Counted from the stretch's first letter, positions 1 through 8,251 are shown. The stretch: 64,000 nt of DNA from Pseudomonadota bacterium (GCA_026398735.1 JAPLSH010000008.1:23103-87102); one strand, 5' to 3'. The notes: generated by a model from the letters alone, not told the origin. Made by a program: numbers and translations.

Positions 1-67
1 TCGCAGCGGTCAGAGCCAGCAATGCCATGGTGCAAGTCAAAATCGTACTGGCGCGCATAGCACTCAT
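1..67 (-). CDS. Exported protein of unknown function, N-terminus only (cut by window edge)
   Basis: An ATG at 67 on the minus strand overlaps the TGA stop of the upstream DUF6152 gene as ATGA, which implies translational coupling. The 22 visible codons read MSAMRASTILTCTMALLALT and continue with alanines, a typical Sec signal peptide with a short basic start and a hydrophobic core. The mature protein lies outside the window, so no function can be given. It is probably the next member of the receptor/DUF6152 gene set and acts in the periplasm or outer membrane. Confidence 0.6.
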   Translation of the reverse strand, partial: MSAMRASTILTCTMALLALTAA

Positions 68-474
68 CCCGGCACTGTGGAGTTGAGGTTGCCCAGCGTC
101 CGGCCATCCGGGAAACGGGCATGTACGAAGTTCGCGCCCCGGCCACCATCGCGCAACGGATTGACGGTCAGACTGACCTTATCACCGGGTTTGAAGCTTT
201 CCCGGGTCCAGCCTTGGCGCATCAGCATGTTGGGACTGGCGCCTTCGATGCTCCACTCCTCCTCAACACCCTTGTCGTTGCGGACCATGACCTGCACAAA
301 GATATGCGGATTGGTCCACTGAAACTCCCGCACCACGCCTTCCAGCATGATGCGAGTGCTGCGGTCAAAGACCGCAAACGAATGATGCGCTCGTGCCGGC
401 AGTGCAGACCCTGCGAGCACTACGCCCGCAAGTTGCAGCACAGACCTGCGTGTGTGCTTTCCGTCAGAAGCCAA
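64..474 (-). CDS. DUF6152 family exported protein
   Basis: A small protein of 136 residues if it starts at the TTG at 474, which overlaps the receptor stop codon. A longer form from an ATG at 513 is possible. The N-terminus has a twin arginine (HTRRSVLQLAG) followed by a hydrophobic stretch and an ALPARA cleavage-like site, so it could use Tat or Sec export. The mature part opens with HHSFAVFD and contains WTNPH and NPLRDG, the pattern I know from DUF6152. The function of that family is unknown. It lies directly behind the TonB receptor and is coupled to the next exported gene, which suggests a periplasmic partner of the uptake system. Confidence 0.75.
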   Translation of the reverse strand: MASDGKHTRRSVLQLAGVVLAGSALPARAHHSFAVFDRSTRIMLEGVVREFQWTNPHIFVQVMVRNDKGVEEEWSIEGASPNMLMRQGWTRESFKPGDKVSLTVNPLRDGGRGANFVHARFPDGRTLGNLNSTVPG

Positions 475-3400
475 ACCGCACCCCCAGCTTGTAGGTGCGA
501 CCGATGAGGTCATACAGACTCGCATTGGTCGGGTTGTTGCCGGCGAACGGCGGCGGATCACGATCGAGCAGGTTGTTGACGACACCAAAGAGTTGCAACG
601 TGCCGCCCGCGCTCTCGATCAGATCGTACTGGCCAGACAGATTGACGTAGCTGACCGGCTTGCGCACGTTGATGTTGATGCTGTTGCTCAACGTGGGGCT
701 ATAGGCCGGATCGTCAGGTCCGATCAATTCGACATCCTGCTTGGTCTCACCCACATAGCGCAGCTGCGCAGTGGCAGACAAGCGATTGACGCGGTAGGTC
801 AGGCTGCCATTGGCAGACCACTTGGGAACAGTCTGATAGATGCGGTTGATCGCGCCATTCGGATCGGTTGTTGTCAACTCGTTGACGAAGGTACCAAAGC
901 CGCGCATCTGCAAGCGACCCGGCAGACCCACGCGACCCATGTCGAAGTTGTAAGACAACTCCAGGTCAACACCACTGGTCTCCAGAGAGTTGAAGTTGAC
1001 CTGACGGTTGTTGATCGACGTAATCGTCTTGCCCGTCCCGAAGACGATGTTGCTGCACAGACTGGCAACACCCGCATAGCAACGATCAACGGTCAGCTGT
1101 GAGCTGAACTGGGAGATGACGTTCTGCAGGTCGATGCGGTAGTAGTCCACCGACGCGCGAAGACCCTCCAGCCATTCCGGCTGGTAGAGCACGCCGGCGG
1201 TTAACGTATCGGCATTCTCTGGCGTCAGCGCATCATTGCCACTGGTGAACTGGTCGATCTGCAGACCGCCTTGGCCAGTCCAAGGGTTCGTGACGCTAAC
1301 GCGAGAAGACACTGCGACGGAGTACAACTCGCTGATGTTCGGCGCGCGAATGTCGCGGGACTGCGTAGCACGCAACTTCAGTTGCGAGTTCGGCTCGTAG
1401 CCCAAGCCGATCTTCCAAGTCGTCACCGGACCACTGGTGCTGTAGTCGGTATGACGCGCTGCGGTGTTGAGCTCTAGCTTACGTACCAGCGGCTTGTCGA
1501 CCAGCAGCGGCAGCACCGCCTCGACATACGCCTCGCGCGTCGAATACTCGCCATTGAGTGGCTTGTAGTTGCCCAGATCGAATCGGCTCAGCTCCGAGTC
1601 CTTGTCAACGACTGACACCGACTTCTCGCTGCGGTATTCCAAACCCGCAGCCAGCGACAGGTCGCCGGCCCACAACGTGACCGGCGAACCGGTGATGTTG
1701 GCGGCAGCCACGCTCGTGGTCGTGGTCTGGTCGTTGACGCCAGCACGACGCACGTAATCTACGGCGGCCTGTGAGGGCGAATTGCGTCCGAAGATGTTGA
1801 AGGGTACGCAGCCGGGATCGGCAGTCGTGACAGTGCCACGACAGACAATTGCACCGCTGGCATTCACGACGGCATCGGTGGCCGCTGTGTAGTTGGAGTT
1901 GATGGTGCCCTGATCGCGCTGCCAGATCTTGTTCTGGCCCCGCTGATAATTGGCGTTCCATGACCAGCCACGTGCCAACTCACCCTTAAGGCCAAAGACC
2001 ACGCGCTCCATCGTCTGGTCTGAGTTGCGGGTGTAGAAGCCGTAGTTGTCATCGAACGCAATACGGCCGACCGTGATCGACGTCAGCTTGTTCGTCACCA
2101 TCTGTTGGCGAACTGCTGCCGGCAAGTAGGCATTGTCGACCTTGATCGACAGCGACGCATCGTCGCGACGGCTGGCAGATAGGCCGCGGAACCGCGTGCC
2201 GCCAGTGGAGGCTTCTACGAAGCTCTCGATATAGTCGTTGAAACGGAAATTGGCTCGCGTGAGCAAGGCATAGCGTTCGATCGGATTGACCAGATTCGAG
2301 CCACCGGTGAAATAGATGCCGGGGTTGCTGGCAGCGCCGCCACCCACCATCTGGTTGCCGCCGACAACAGAGCCCGGCACAAACACAGTGGTCTGACCAT
2401 TAGTCAGGAACTCGATGTTATCGAGCGGACCACCGACGATGATGCCGCCGGGCGCCATGCGGTCCGAGATGCGCACATCTTGCGCAACGATGCGCGACGC
2501 CAGACCGGCGGTGCGGGTCGTGCCCAGACTGACAGTACCCCAGGCCTCACGACCCCAATCACGCGTGACATAGCCGTCTGGCACGCCCTCGTTATCGACG
2601 TACTCGGCACCGAAAACGATATGGCCACGACCATCGGCGAACGGCGTACCGGCTGCCAGCGACACGGCAACTTCGTTGAAGTCGGACTGAGCGGACTGAC
2701 CGCGCGTCACGCTGCCCTCAACCCCGTTGAGGCGATCCTTCAGGATGAGGTTGACCACACCGGCTACGGCATCAGAGCCCCAGGCTGCAGAGGCGCCACC
2801 GGTCACCACTTCAGTGCGCTCGATGAGGCTGGAGGGAATCAGATTGAGATCGACCTGACCCTTGGCGTTGGAGGAGGTAAAGCGGCGGCCATCAACCAGT
2901 ACCAAGGTACGTGGCGTGGCAGTCGGTCCCTGACCGTTCAGGCCGCGAAGATCGAGAAAGCTGCCACCGTTGGTGCTGCCGCCGCGCGCTGCGGCAGCAG
3001 GCGTCTGGCTGGCGCGAAACGCCGGGATCTCGTTGAGCACTTCGGTGATGTTGCTGGCAGCACGACTGCGAATCTCTTCGCTACCAATGATTGTGGTGGG
3101 CGTAGGTGCCGTGAAGCCATCGCGAGCAACGCGCGAACCGGTCACGACGATTTCTTCGGCCACATCGGCAGAGGCTGCAGGGGCTGCGGGGGCTGCTGCT
3201 GCTGCAGGTTCTGCAGAGCGCTGGGCCACTTTCAGAAAGCCGGGTGTTGTCTTGGGGGCAGTCTGGACCGGCGGCAATCCTGCTCGGCGGCGGATCATCC
3301 AAGTGCCGGTAGGGGAGCGTTCGGCGACCAGCACCGTGCCCTCAAACAGTTGCCGCAGGTCGGCGCCATCGGTCAGTTCGCCGCGCAGTGAGGCTATCGT

Positions 3401-3583
3401 GAGGCCCTCGACCACATCTTCGGTGAACATGATCTGCTGGCCATTGCGCTGGCTGAAGTTGCGCAGCGCCTGCGACAGCGACTGCTGGGGCGCGGTCACT
3501 TTGGCAGACAAGTCGGCGGCCATCGAGCCGGACGCCAACGCAAGACCTAAGACCGCAGACACGGCCAACCTGACTGTGAGCAT
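464..3583 (-). CDS. TonB-dependent receptor with STN signalling domain
   Basis: Outer-membrane active transporter of 1039 residues. The ATG at 3583 is preceded by GGGGGA at good spacing and is preferred over an upstream in-frame start at 3604. After a signal peptide comes an STN (secretin/TonB short N-terminal) domain at about residues 23-95, then an Ala/Pro-rich linker, a TonB box EEIVV near 143 with VTGSR, a plug domain with the LVLVDGRR motif, and a beta-barrel ending in a terminal Phe. Receptors with STN domains signal through an inner-membrane FecR to an ECF sigma factor, and both partners lie immediately upstream on the same strand. The substrate cannot be read from the sequence. Confidence 0.93.
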   Translation of the reverse strand: MLTVRLAVSAVLGLALASGSMAADLSAKVTAPQQSLSQALRNFSQRNGQQIMFTEDVVEGLTIASLRGELTDGADLRQLFEGTVLVAERSPTGTWMIRRRAGLPPVQTAPKTTPGFLKVAQRSAEPAAAAAPAAPAASADVAEEIVVTGSRVARDGFTAPTPTTIIGSEEIRSRAASNITEVLNEIPAFRASQTPAAAARGGSTNGGSFLDLRGLNGQGPTATPRTLVLVDGRRFTSSNAKGQVDLNLIPSSLIERTEVVTGGASAAWGSDAVAGVVNLILKDRLNGVEGSVTRGQSAQSDFNEVAVSLAAGTPFADGRGHIVFGAEYVDNEGVPDGYVTRDWGREAWGTVSLGTTRTAGLASRIVAQDVRISDRMAPGGIIVGGPLDNIEFLTNGQTTVFVPGSVVGGNQMVGGGAASNPGIYFTGGSNLVNPIERYALLTRANFRFNDYIESFVEASTGGTRFRGLSASRRDDASLSIKVDNAYLPAAVRQQMVTNKLTSITVGRIAFDDNYGFYTRNSDQTMERVVFGLKGELARGWSWNANYQRGQNKIWQRDQGTINSNYTAATDAVVNASGAIVCRGTVTTADPGCVPFNIFGRNSPSQAAVDYVRRAGVNDQTTTTSVAAANITGSPVTLWAGDLSLAAGLEYRSEKSVSVVDKDSELSRFDLGNYKPLNGEYSTREAYVEAVLPLLVDKPLVRKLELNTAARHTDYSTSGPVTTWKIGLGYEPNSQLKLRATQSRDIRAPNISELYSVAVSSRVSVTNPWTGQGGLQIDQFTSGNDALTPENADTLTAGVLYQPEWLEGLRASVDYYRIDLQNVISQFSSQLTVDRCYAGVASLCSNIVFGTGKTITSINNRQVNFNSLETSGVDLELSYNFDMGRVGLPGRLQMRGFGTFVNELTTTDPNGAINRIYQTVPKWSANGSLTYRVNRLSATAQLRYVGETKQDVELIGPDDPAYSPTLSNSININVRKPVSYVNLSGQYDLIESAGGTLQLFGVVNNLLDRDPPPFAGNNPTNASLYDLIGRTYKLGVRFGF

Positions 3584-3684
3584 GATTCCCCCGGTAATGT
3601 TCAATGTCCCATTTGCGCTATACGCAGGACTTAGCTAGGAAGACGACACGAATTAAGAAATCCTCCACCAGCCTGCAATAGAAT

Positions 3685-4698
3685 TCAATTGGCAGGTAGC
3701 GGACGGATTTCGATACCTCCACGGCTCGTAATGGTGGCGGCCAGCGGCAGATAGGCGGTTACCGTGGCGACGAAGCCATCCAAGTCCTGGATCAGGAAGA
3801 CGCCACTGATTCGCTGCTCGGCGACGCCCTCGCCCACCAGCTGTAACTGCCTAGAGCTGTAGCGATTAAACCGGGCTGCGACGACCCCCAGCGTCTCGCC
3901 CTCGAACACCAGCCGACCGTTTTCCCAAGCCGTTGCATGACTGACGTCGGTTACACGCAGCACCGGCTGTGCATCTTCGCTAAGCAGCAACTGCTGGCCC
4001 GGCTCCATATCAATGCTCTGCGCGGACTTGACCTCATCCCGGCGCACCCGCACGCGCCCCTCGATGAGCGTCACAGCCAGCGTGTTACCCAGCAGGTCCA
4101 TGTTGAACGCAGTGCCGACAGCACGAACCAATTGACCCCCCGCATGCACCACAAAAGGACGCGAAGGATCTTTGCTGACGTTGAACCGGGCCTGTCCGTC
4201 GACCAACTGCACGTCCCGCTCGGAGCGGCTATAGCGAACGCGTACCTTGGTACGAGAGTCGAGCACCAACTGCGAGCCGTCACTAAGCGTGACCGTGCGC
4301 CGCTCTCCGGCCTGCGTGGTGTAGGTGTCTGAGTGCTTGAAAATCGCGTAATAAGACGAGCCGCCCGCAATCACTAGGACCACCGTTGCGGCCAACGCCT
4401 GTAGCGACCTGTACCAAGGTCTGGCGCTATGCGCCTTGGCTCTAGTCTGGCGTGCCTCGCGTGCATGGCCCAGCGCCTCTTCGCGCAGCGCCAACACTTC
4501 GGGCTGCGCGGCGTGCTCACCCAGCAATTGCCACGATGCATGGACCTGCTGCCAAGCGTGCTTGTTGGCAGGATGCGCGGCCAGCCATGCCTCAAAATCG
4601 GCGCCGGATGCATCGCCCTGGGCAAGCCGCATCTGCCAGGTAGCCGCTTCAACCAGCCTGGTATCGATCACGGTCGCGTTTATGGACGACTTAGTCAT
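3685..4698 (-). CDS. FecR family anti-sigma/signal-transducing protein
   Basis: Inner-membrane regulator of 337 residues. The cytoplasmic N-terminal DUF4880-type segment carries the FEAWLAAHPANKHAWQ motif at about residues 35-50. One transmembrane helix lies at about 98-117. The periplasmic FecR domain follows, with TQAGERRTVTLSDGSQ and the VRAVGTAFNM motif. In this family the periplasmic part senses the STN domain of the receptor and the cytoplasmic part controls the sigma factor. It begins 8 bases after the sigma gene stop, consistent with one transcript, and lies upstream of the receptor. Confidence 0.93.
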   Translation of the reverse strand: MTKSSINATVIDTRLVEAATWQMRLAQGDASGADFEAWLAAHPANKHAWQQVHASWQLLGEHAAQPEVLALREEALGHAREARQTRAKAHSARPWYRSLQALAATVVLVIAGGSSYYAIFKHSDTYTTQAGERRTVTLSDGSQLVLDSRTKVRVRYSRSERDVQLVDGQARFNVSKDPSRPFVVHAGGQLVRAVGTAFNMDLLGNTLAVTLIEGRVRVRRDEVKSAQSIDMEPGQQLLLSEDAQPVLRVTDVSHATAWENGRLVFEGETLGVVAARFNRYSSRQLQLVGEGVAEQRISGVFLIQDLDGFVATVTAYLPLAATITSRGGIEIRPLPAN

Positions 4699-4706
4699 GC
4701 GGGGTG

Positions 4707-5237
4707 CTAACGCTCAACACGGGTGGTCAGATGCAGCATGGCTTTCATCACATGCTTTTCAACGGTGCTCTGCCCAATTCCGTATAACGCGGCGATGTCC
4801 TTCTGCTTCATGTTTTCTAGGCGGAACAAGATGAAGATGTTGCGGGTCAGGACGCCCAGCTCTGCGAGTGCAGCAAGCACATCAGAAAGCGCGTCCCTGC
4901 CTAGCAAGACGCGCTCCGGCGTAATTTCCTCCACCAGATGCCCATCAGCCTGCAGGGCTTCGGCCTCTTCGATGGACAAATACCCCTGAACACCCTGACG
5001 GACCGCTTGACGATGTCGGTCACGCAACAGGTTGCGAGCAGTGGTGAAGATGTAGGCTTCTGCGTCGCGGATGTCGGGGCTGGCTGAGGCGCGCAGCACC
5101 TTTAGCAGCACTTCTTGCACCAGGTCTTCCACTTCTGCCTGGTTGCGAATGCGTCTGGAGAAATAGCTCTTGAGCGGCCCGCGAAAACGAGCGCTTAAGT
5201 CCAGCGCAAGAGTTGCGTGCTGCGGATCAGCTTTCAT
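4707..5237 (-). CDS. FecI-like ECF RNA polymerase sigma factor
   Basis: A 176-residue ECF sigma factor. Region 2 shows EVEDLVQEVLLKVLR and AYIFTTARNLLRDRHR. Region 4 shows RNIFILFRLENMKQKDIAAL followed by the helix-turn-helix GIGQSTVEKHVMKAM. I chose the ATG at 5237 because a GGGGGG...AAGAAG purine stretch lies just upstream and the family starts close to this point; an in-frame extension to 5360 has no homologous look. It probably directs transcription of the receptor gene in response to its ligand through the adjacent FecR. Confidence 0.9.
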   Translation of the reverse strand: MKADPQHATLALDLSARFRGPLKSYFSRRIRNQAEVEDLVQEVLLKVLRASASPDIRDAEAYIFTTARNLLRDRHRQAVRQGVQGYLSIEEAEALQADGHLVEEITPERVLLGRDALSDVLAALAELGVLTRNIFILFRLENMKQKDIAALYGIGQSTVEKHVMKAMLHLTTRVER

Positions 5238-5308
5238 AAACTTCTTGCCCCCCCCTTGCTCAAATGCGGCCTTGTTTCTATCACACAGTGCCGCTGCCGG
5301 AGGGTGAT

Positions 5309-5914
5309 CTACGGATGGCCCACAAGTTTGGCAAAGTCCTCTTCGGTGCCTTTGACCCACAAGCGCGGCTTGGTCAGCAGTTGCACAGCAAACGCATCTT
5401 GTAGCAGCAGTAGCTGCGCAAACTCCGAATTGGTGTACATCACCGGATTAATCTGGCACCCCAGATCCTGCTGCAACGGATACAAGACCTGCACCAACTC
5501 AGCAAAGGCCACGTCGCCAAACACCAGCAAGTCGATGTTGCTGCCAGCAACCTGGGTGCCCGCGGCCATCGACTCAATGACGCATGCCAAGGCCACGCTG
5601 TCGCCCAATAGCTGTAGGGCCCGCTCCAATGCCGCGGTGGTGCCGTGTGTCTTGCGAAACAGGGCGGCCAGATCGGTAAACAGTGGGTGAGCGGCTTCGG
5701 CCTGGTAACAAACCTGATTACCCTGCTTTATGCGACGCAACAGGCCCGTGTGACTGAGTTTGTCCAACTCGCGCATCAGCGTACCGGCGTGGCTGCCTGT
5801 CTGGCGGGCCAGTTCGCGCAAGTGCAGACGCTGGTCCGGCCTCAGCAACAGCACGGCCAGCACACGCTGACGGGCCTGGGAGAACAGAACATCCATCAGG
5901 TTATCGTTGCTCAT
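5309..5914 (-). CDS. Winged-helix DNA-binding protein with degenerate nucleotidyltransferase domain
   Basis: About 201 residues from the ATG at 5914; a TTG at 5935 or an ATG at 5896 are alternatives. The first 80 residues form a winged helix (LHLRELARQTGSHAGTLMRE then LLRRIKQGNQVCY). The second half resembles MNT-type nucleotidyltransferases that follow such helices, but the usual GS motif reads ES (IESMAAG) and the first aspartate of the DxD motif is asparagine (SNIDLLVFGD). I infer that it binds DNA and has probably lost transfer activity. Two perfect palindromes at the start codon suggest that it represses itself. There is no partner gene. Confidence 0.7.
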   Translation of the reverse strand: MSNDNLMDVLFSQARQRVLAVLLLRPDQRLHLRELARQTGSHAGTLMRELDKLSHTGLLRRIKQGNQVCYQAEAAHPLFTDLAALFRKTHGTTAALERALQLLGDSVALACVIESMAAGTQVAGSNIDLLVFGDVAFAELVQVLYPLQQDLGCQINPVMYTNSEFAQLLLLQDAFAVQLLTKPRLWVKGTEEDFAKLVGHP

Positions 5915-5943
5915 ATGGCAACAAGTGTTGCTCAATAAGCAAC
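5906..5943. promoter_or_regulatory. Tandem palindromes at the start of the winged-helix gene (putative operator)
   Basis: Two 17-base palindromes, each GTTGC-N7-GCAAC, lie at 5906-5922 and 5927-5943. They are separated by 4 bases, so their centres are 21 bases or two helical turns apart. They cover the region of the possible start codons of the minus-strand winged-helix gene, the expected place for an autorepressor site. Binding by that protein is inferred. Confidence 0.5.
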
Positions 5944-6020
5944 TAACAACAAGATGGCGTTGCCAGACTGACCCGGTGGCGTCGTAGCCTAGTGATCTGA
6001 ATTGCCCTCATCGCACCACT

Positions 6021-6049
6021 TTGCCAAATTTTGTCATGCCGGCTAACCT
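6021..6049 (+). promoter_or_regulatory. Candidate sigma-70 promoter of the ParD/ParE pair
   Basis: TTGCCA at 6021-6026 and TAACCT at 6044-6049 are separated by 17 bases. The -10 element ends only 6 bases before the ATG at 6056, and no Shine-Dalgarno sequence is visible, so the transcript could be leaderless. The -10 match is weak. Confidence 0.3.
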
Positions 6050-6055
6050 GCCAGC

Positions 6056-6307
6056 ATGAGCACCATGAATATCTCCCTGCCCGACACGCTCAAGGCCTTC
6101 GTTGATGAGCAGGTCAGTCAAGGCAGCTACGGCACCAGCAGCGAATACGTGCGAGAGCTGATTCGCAGAGATCGCGATCGCCTGCAGCTGCGCGGGCTGC
6201 TGATGGCGGGCGCGGCGTCTGCACCGGCAGCCCCGGCCGATGCAGGCTATTTCGCGTCGCTGCGTGATCGGGTGCGCAAGTCCGCCAAGGCGGGCGCGGG
6301 CGAGTGA
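6056..6307 (+). CDS. ParD-like type II antitoxin (ribbon-helix-helix)
   Basis: An 83-residue protein. The N-terminus MNISLPDTLKAFVDEQVSQG followed by SSEYVRELIRRD is the ribbon-helix-helix fold of ParD antitoxins, which dimerise and bind the operator. The C-terminal part (about residues 45-83) is Ala-rich and should wrap the toxin. The stop codon overlaps the GTG of the ParE gene as GTGA, so the two are translationally coupled. A start at the second ATG (6065) would remove three residues. Confidence 0.88.
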   Translation: MSTMNISLPDTLKAFVDEQVSQGSYGTSSEYVRELIRRDRDRLQLRGLLMAGAASAPAAPADAGYFASLRDRVRKSAKAGAGE

Positions 6308-6627
6308 CGGCGAAGCCTGTCGTTCCGCGTGAGCTAGCCCATCGAGACATTGATGACGCAATTGCCCATTACCTGCGCGAAGGCGCTGAACAGGCGGCAC
6401 TGGCATTCATTGACGTGCTGCAGCAGGCCCATGCGCACATCAGTCGCCATCCGGCCAGCGGGTCGCCGCGCTACGCCCACGCATTGAATCTGCCGGGTCT
6501 GCGTGTCTGGCCGCTATCGCACTATCCGCACTTGGTGTTCTACGTCGAGCATCCAGGCCACATTGATGTGTGGCGCGTGCTGCACGGCCAACGCGACATA
6601 CCGGCGTGGATGCAGGAGTCCAAGTAA
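6304..6627 (+). CDS. ParE-like type II toxin (RelE/ParE fold)
   Basis: A 107-residue toxin starting at GTG 6304, inside the ParD stop. ELAHRDIDDAIAHYLREGA near the start, the HISRHPASGSPRYAHAL segment in the middle and VWRVLHGQRDIPAWM at the end match the ParE family. Members poison DNA gyrase or act as RelE-fold toxins, and the antitoxin encoded just upstream neutralises them. The gene looks full length, so this pair is likely functional. Confidence 0.87.
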   Translation: MTAKPVVPRELAHRDIDDAIAHYLREGAEQAALAFIDVLQQAHAHISRHPASGSPRYAHALNLPGLRVWPLSHYPHLVFYVEHPGHIDVWRVLHGQRDIPAWMQESK

Positions 6628-6653
6628 CCCACTGGGATTTCAGCGAAATTGCA

Positions 6654-6677
6654 ATACAATGTATCTCAAAGTATCTC
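6654..6677 (+). promoter_or_regulatory. Putative operator/-10 region of the RelB-YafQ locus
   Basis: The dyad ATAC-AAT-GTAT (6654-6664) overlaps a -10-like TACAAT (6655-6660). GTATCTC occurs at 6661-6667 and again at 6671-6677, a direct repeat with a 10-base period. These elements lie 25-48 bases before the RelB-like start, the usual place for autoregulation by RelB/DinJ proteins. No convincing -35 element was found. Confidence 0.4.
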
Positions 6678-6701
6678 CATTTATCGCGATCTGAGGCAGT
6701 C

Positions 6702-6983
6702 ATGGCAGCCACCACCACAATGATCCACGTCCGCGTTGATGAGAACGTTAAGGCAATGGCCACCGAAACACTGGCATCGATGGGCCTTACGGTCTCAGAT
6801 GCAATCCGCGTATTCCTGACGCGCGTGGTGGCCGATAACGAACTGCCGTTCGCGCTCAAGGCACCCAACGCCGCTAGCCGTACTGCGATCGCAGAGGCCA
6901 ACAAGATCATCAAGACCCGTCGCCCCCGCTTCGCTACTGCAGACGCCCTGCTGCATGACCTCGAAAAAGCCAGCGGCAAATAA
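6702..6983 (+). CDS. RelB/DinJ-like type II antitoxin
   Basis: A 93-residue protein starting at ATG 6702, with GAGG eight bases upstream. The N-terminal ribbon-helix-helix (IHVRVDENVKAMATETLASM, then LTVSDAIRVFLTRVV) is diagnostic of the RelB/DinJ family. The C-terminal part is the toxin-binding tail. The gene overlaps the YafQ-type toxin frame by 29 bases. The antitoxin is intact while its toxin is frameshifted, so this locus now makes only antitoxin unless the frameshift is suppressed. Confidence 0.88.
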   Translation: MAATTTMIHVRVDENVKAMATETLASMGLTVSDAIRVFLTRVVADNELPFALKAPNAASRTAIAEANKIIKTRRPRFATADALLHDLEKASGK

Positions 6984-7283
6984 GCGGGCAAACCTGCCGC
7001 GCGCGTCGGACTACACCAAGAGTTTCCTCAAAGACTGGCAGCGCCTGCCCCATTCCGGCCGGTATGACCTGAACCTGCTCAAGCAAGCCATGGCGCTGCT
7101 GGTCGCCAACGACGGTCCGCTGCCCCAGAGTGGCTTGACCATCCGCTGTCAGGAGACTGGGCCGGCCATCGGGAGTGCCATATAGGCGGCGACTTTCTGC
7201 TGATCTACACGCTGGATGACTCTGCCAAGCGCGGCATGGTGGTGTTTGTTCGCAGCGGAACGCACTCAGAGCTGTTCTCGTAA
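6955..7283 (+). pseudogene. YafQ-type mRNA interferase toxin, frameshifted
   Basis: The first frame begins at ATG 6955 and encodes SFLKDWQRLPHSGRYDLNLL and LLVANDGPLP, as in YafQ. After the run CCCC near 7123 it reads into nonsense and stops at 7185. The -1 frame from the same point continues the family perfectly: PEWLDHPLSGDWAGHRECHI, GGDFLLIYTLDD, then VVFVRSGTHSELF and TAA at 7281-7283. A single lost C in that run explains it. The histidines and aspartate used by YafQ for RNA cleavage are all still encoded downstream, so the lesion is recent or a sequencing error. Confidence 0.8.
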
Positions 7284-7286
7284 CAA

Positions 7287-7406
7287 CGCCTGCCCTATGG
7301 GTACCAGACGCTGATCAATCAGGCCTTACGACGTATTGCCGGTGTCGTCACTGTCGACGAAGCCATGTTGCGGCGTGTGATCAGAGAAGAATTGAAGGCT
7401 GGTTGA
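7287..7406 (+). pseudogene. Remnant of a CopG/BrnA-like (DUF4415) antitoxin
   Basis: Directly after the YafQ stop an open frame without a start codon reads GYQTLINQALRRIAG, the GYQTxIN-type helix of CopG/BrnA-like antitoxins, and ends at TGA 7404-7406. Only the C-terminal 39 residues survive, with no ribbon strand and no BrnT-like toxin nearby. It is a scrap of another toxin-antitoxin locus joined to the RelB/YafQ one. Confidence 0.45.
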
Positions 7407-7409
7407 GGC

Positions 7410-7700
7410 TCACACTGCCAACGCAGAAAGCACAGCCTTTGGGTCGTTGCGGATGGCGCGCAGCAGCGCCTTTGCCGGACCCGTGGGCTCACGACGCCCC
7501 TGCTCCCAGTTGCGCAGCGTGCCCAGGTCCACGCTCAGCAGTGCCGCAAACTTCGCCTGACTCAGTTCAAGGCTGGCACGCAGCGCCTTGATGGACGTGG
7601 CATCGACCTGAAACTTGCGTGATGGCGCGCGAATGCCGCGCAGAATCTCATCCGCCTGCATCACGCTCTGAAGAAGCTTTATGGAGTTTCTGGTCGTCAT
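7410..7700 (-). CDS. HigA2/NadS-type antitoxin (Cro/C1 helix-turn-helix)
   Basis: A 96-residue protein starting at ATG 7700. It contains SRKFQVDATSIKALRASLEL and then the helix-turn-helix SQAKFAALLSVDLGTLRNWE with QGRREPTGPAKALLRAI, the hallmark of the COG2944-type antitoxins that follow RelE-like toxins. The toxin that normally precedes it is present only as a 27-codon stump at 7711-7794. The antitoxin is therefore solitary and may serve only as a DNA-binding protein. Confidence 0.85.
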   Translation of the reverse strand: MTTRNSIKLLQSVMQADEILRGIRAPSRKFQVDATSIKALRASLELSQAKFAALLSVDLGTLRNWEQGRREPTGPAKALLRAIRNDPKAVLSALAV

Positions 7701-7710
7701 GCCCACTTAT

Positions 7711-7794
7711 CTACGATCTTTTCAAGATGGCCTTATCGCAATCCAAATGGCTTTTGACGTCGCCGGTGAAGAGCGACGTTTCGACGAAGATCAA
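7711..7794 (-). pseudogene. N-terminal stump of a HigB/RelE-like toxin
   Basis: Starting at TTG 7794 the frame reads (M)IFVETSLFTGDVKSHLD and stops at 7711, ten bases before the antitoxin start. Intact toxins of this type begin MIF(V/I)ETxxFT and run for about 110 residues, so roughly the last 85 residues have been deleted. The position directly upstream of the matching antitoxin supports the identification. Confidence 0.5.
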
Positions 7795-8099
7795 GGCGCC
7801 ACCGTACGCCGCTGACTTATATAAGTCAATGGCGTAGTCGTGACGGCAACCCCTGTCTTGGGTTCGTTGCTTGTCTGTCGCTGGTGGGATTTCACACCCC
7901 ACTCTGCTGCACCGGCTCAGCGGCTAACAGCTACATTTCTGCTGGGTTTAGATCGATACAGCCAACGCCCAGTCGTCTTGCGGCCTCGGTAACACTGATC
8001 AGACCGAAGACCCTCATCAAGGACCCTTGGATGAAGAAGCTGCTTGGCCATCTGAGCGGCCGTTTACAGGCGGCGGTACATGTCAGCCAGGCACAATGG
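7795..8099. other. Gene-free stretch in the TA island
   Basis: No convincing gene was found here. A short minus-strand frame containing ISVTEAARRLGV (7930-8020) looks like a fragment of a helix-turn-helix protein, but it has no start and no clear family. Confidence 0.4.
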
Positions 8100-8245
8100 C
8101 TCACTCCGGCGTCATGCGACTCGCTTCGCATCCACGGTCTGTGCCTTGAGCACGACCTTGAGGCACTTGCTGGGCGTGAGCGTTGCCGCTTAGTCGAGCA
8201 GCACCATGGTGTGTGCTTCTTTCGCCCGTTGTACTCAACGTCTTG
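8100..8245 (-). pseudogene. Deleted copy of the antidote/toxin junction found at 8898-9260
   Basis: This stretch matches the intact antidote gene at 8863-9225 and the tail of its toxin, but is collapsed from about 360 to about 145 bases. Matching blocks are 8128-8173 to 8907-8954, then the GCGTGAGCGTTGCC block at 8174-8187 to 9032-9045, a GCTT...CAGC block to 9139-9154, and CCATGGTGTGTGCTTCTTTC to 9222-9241. The junctions fall at short sequences repeated at both ends (TTGCTGG, CGTTGCC, CAGC), pointing to deletion between direct repeats. It encodes nothing functional. Confidence 0.65.
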
Positions 8246-8251
8246 ATCCAG

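Noticed and set aside
2480..3391. Long open frame of about 300 codons on the plus strand inside the TonB receptor
   Set aside because: Antisense shadow of a codon-biased GC-rich gene; Gly/Ala/Arg/Cys-rich product without a recognisable domain.
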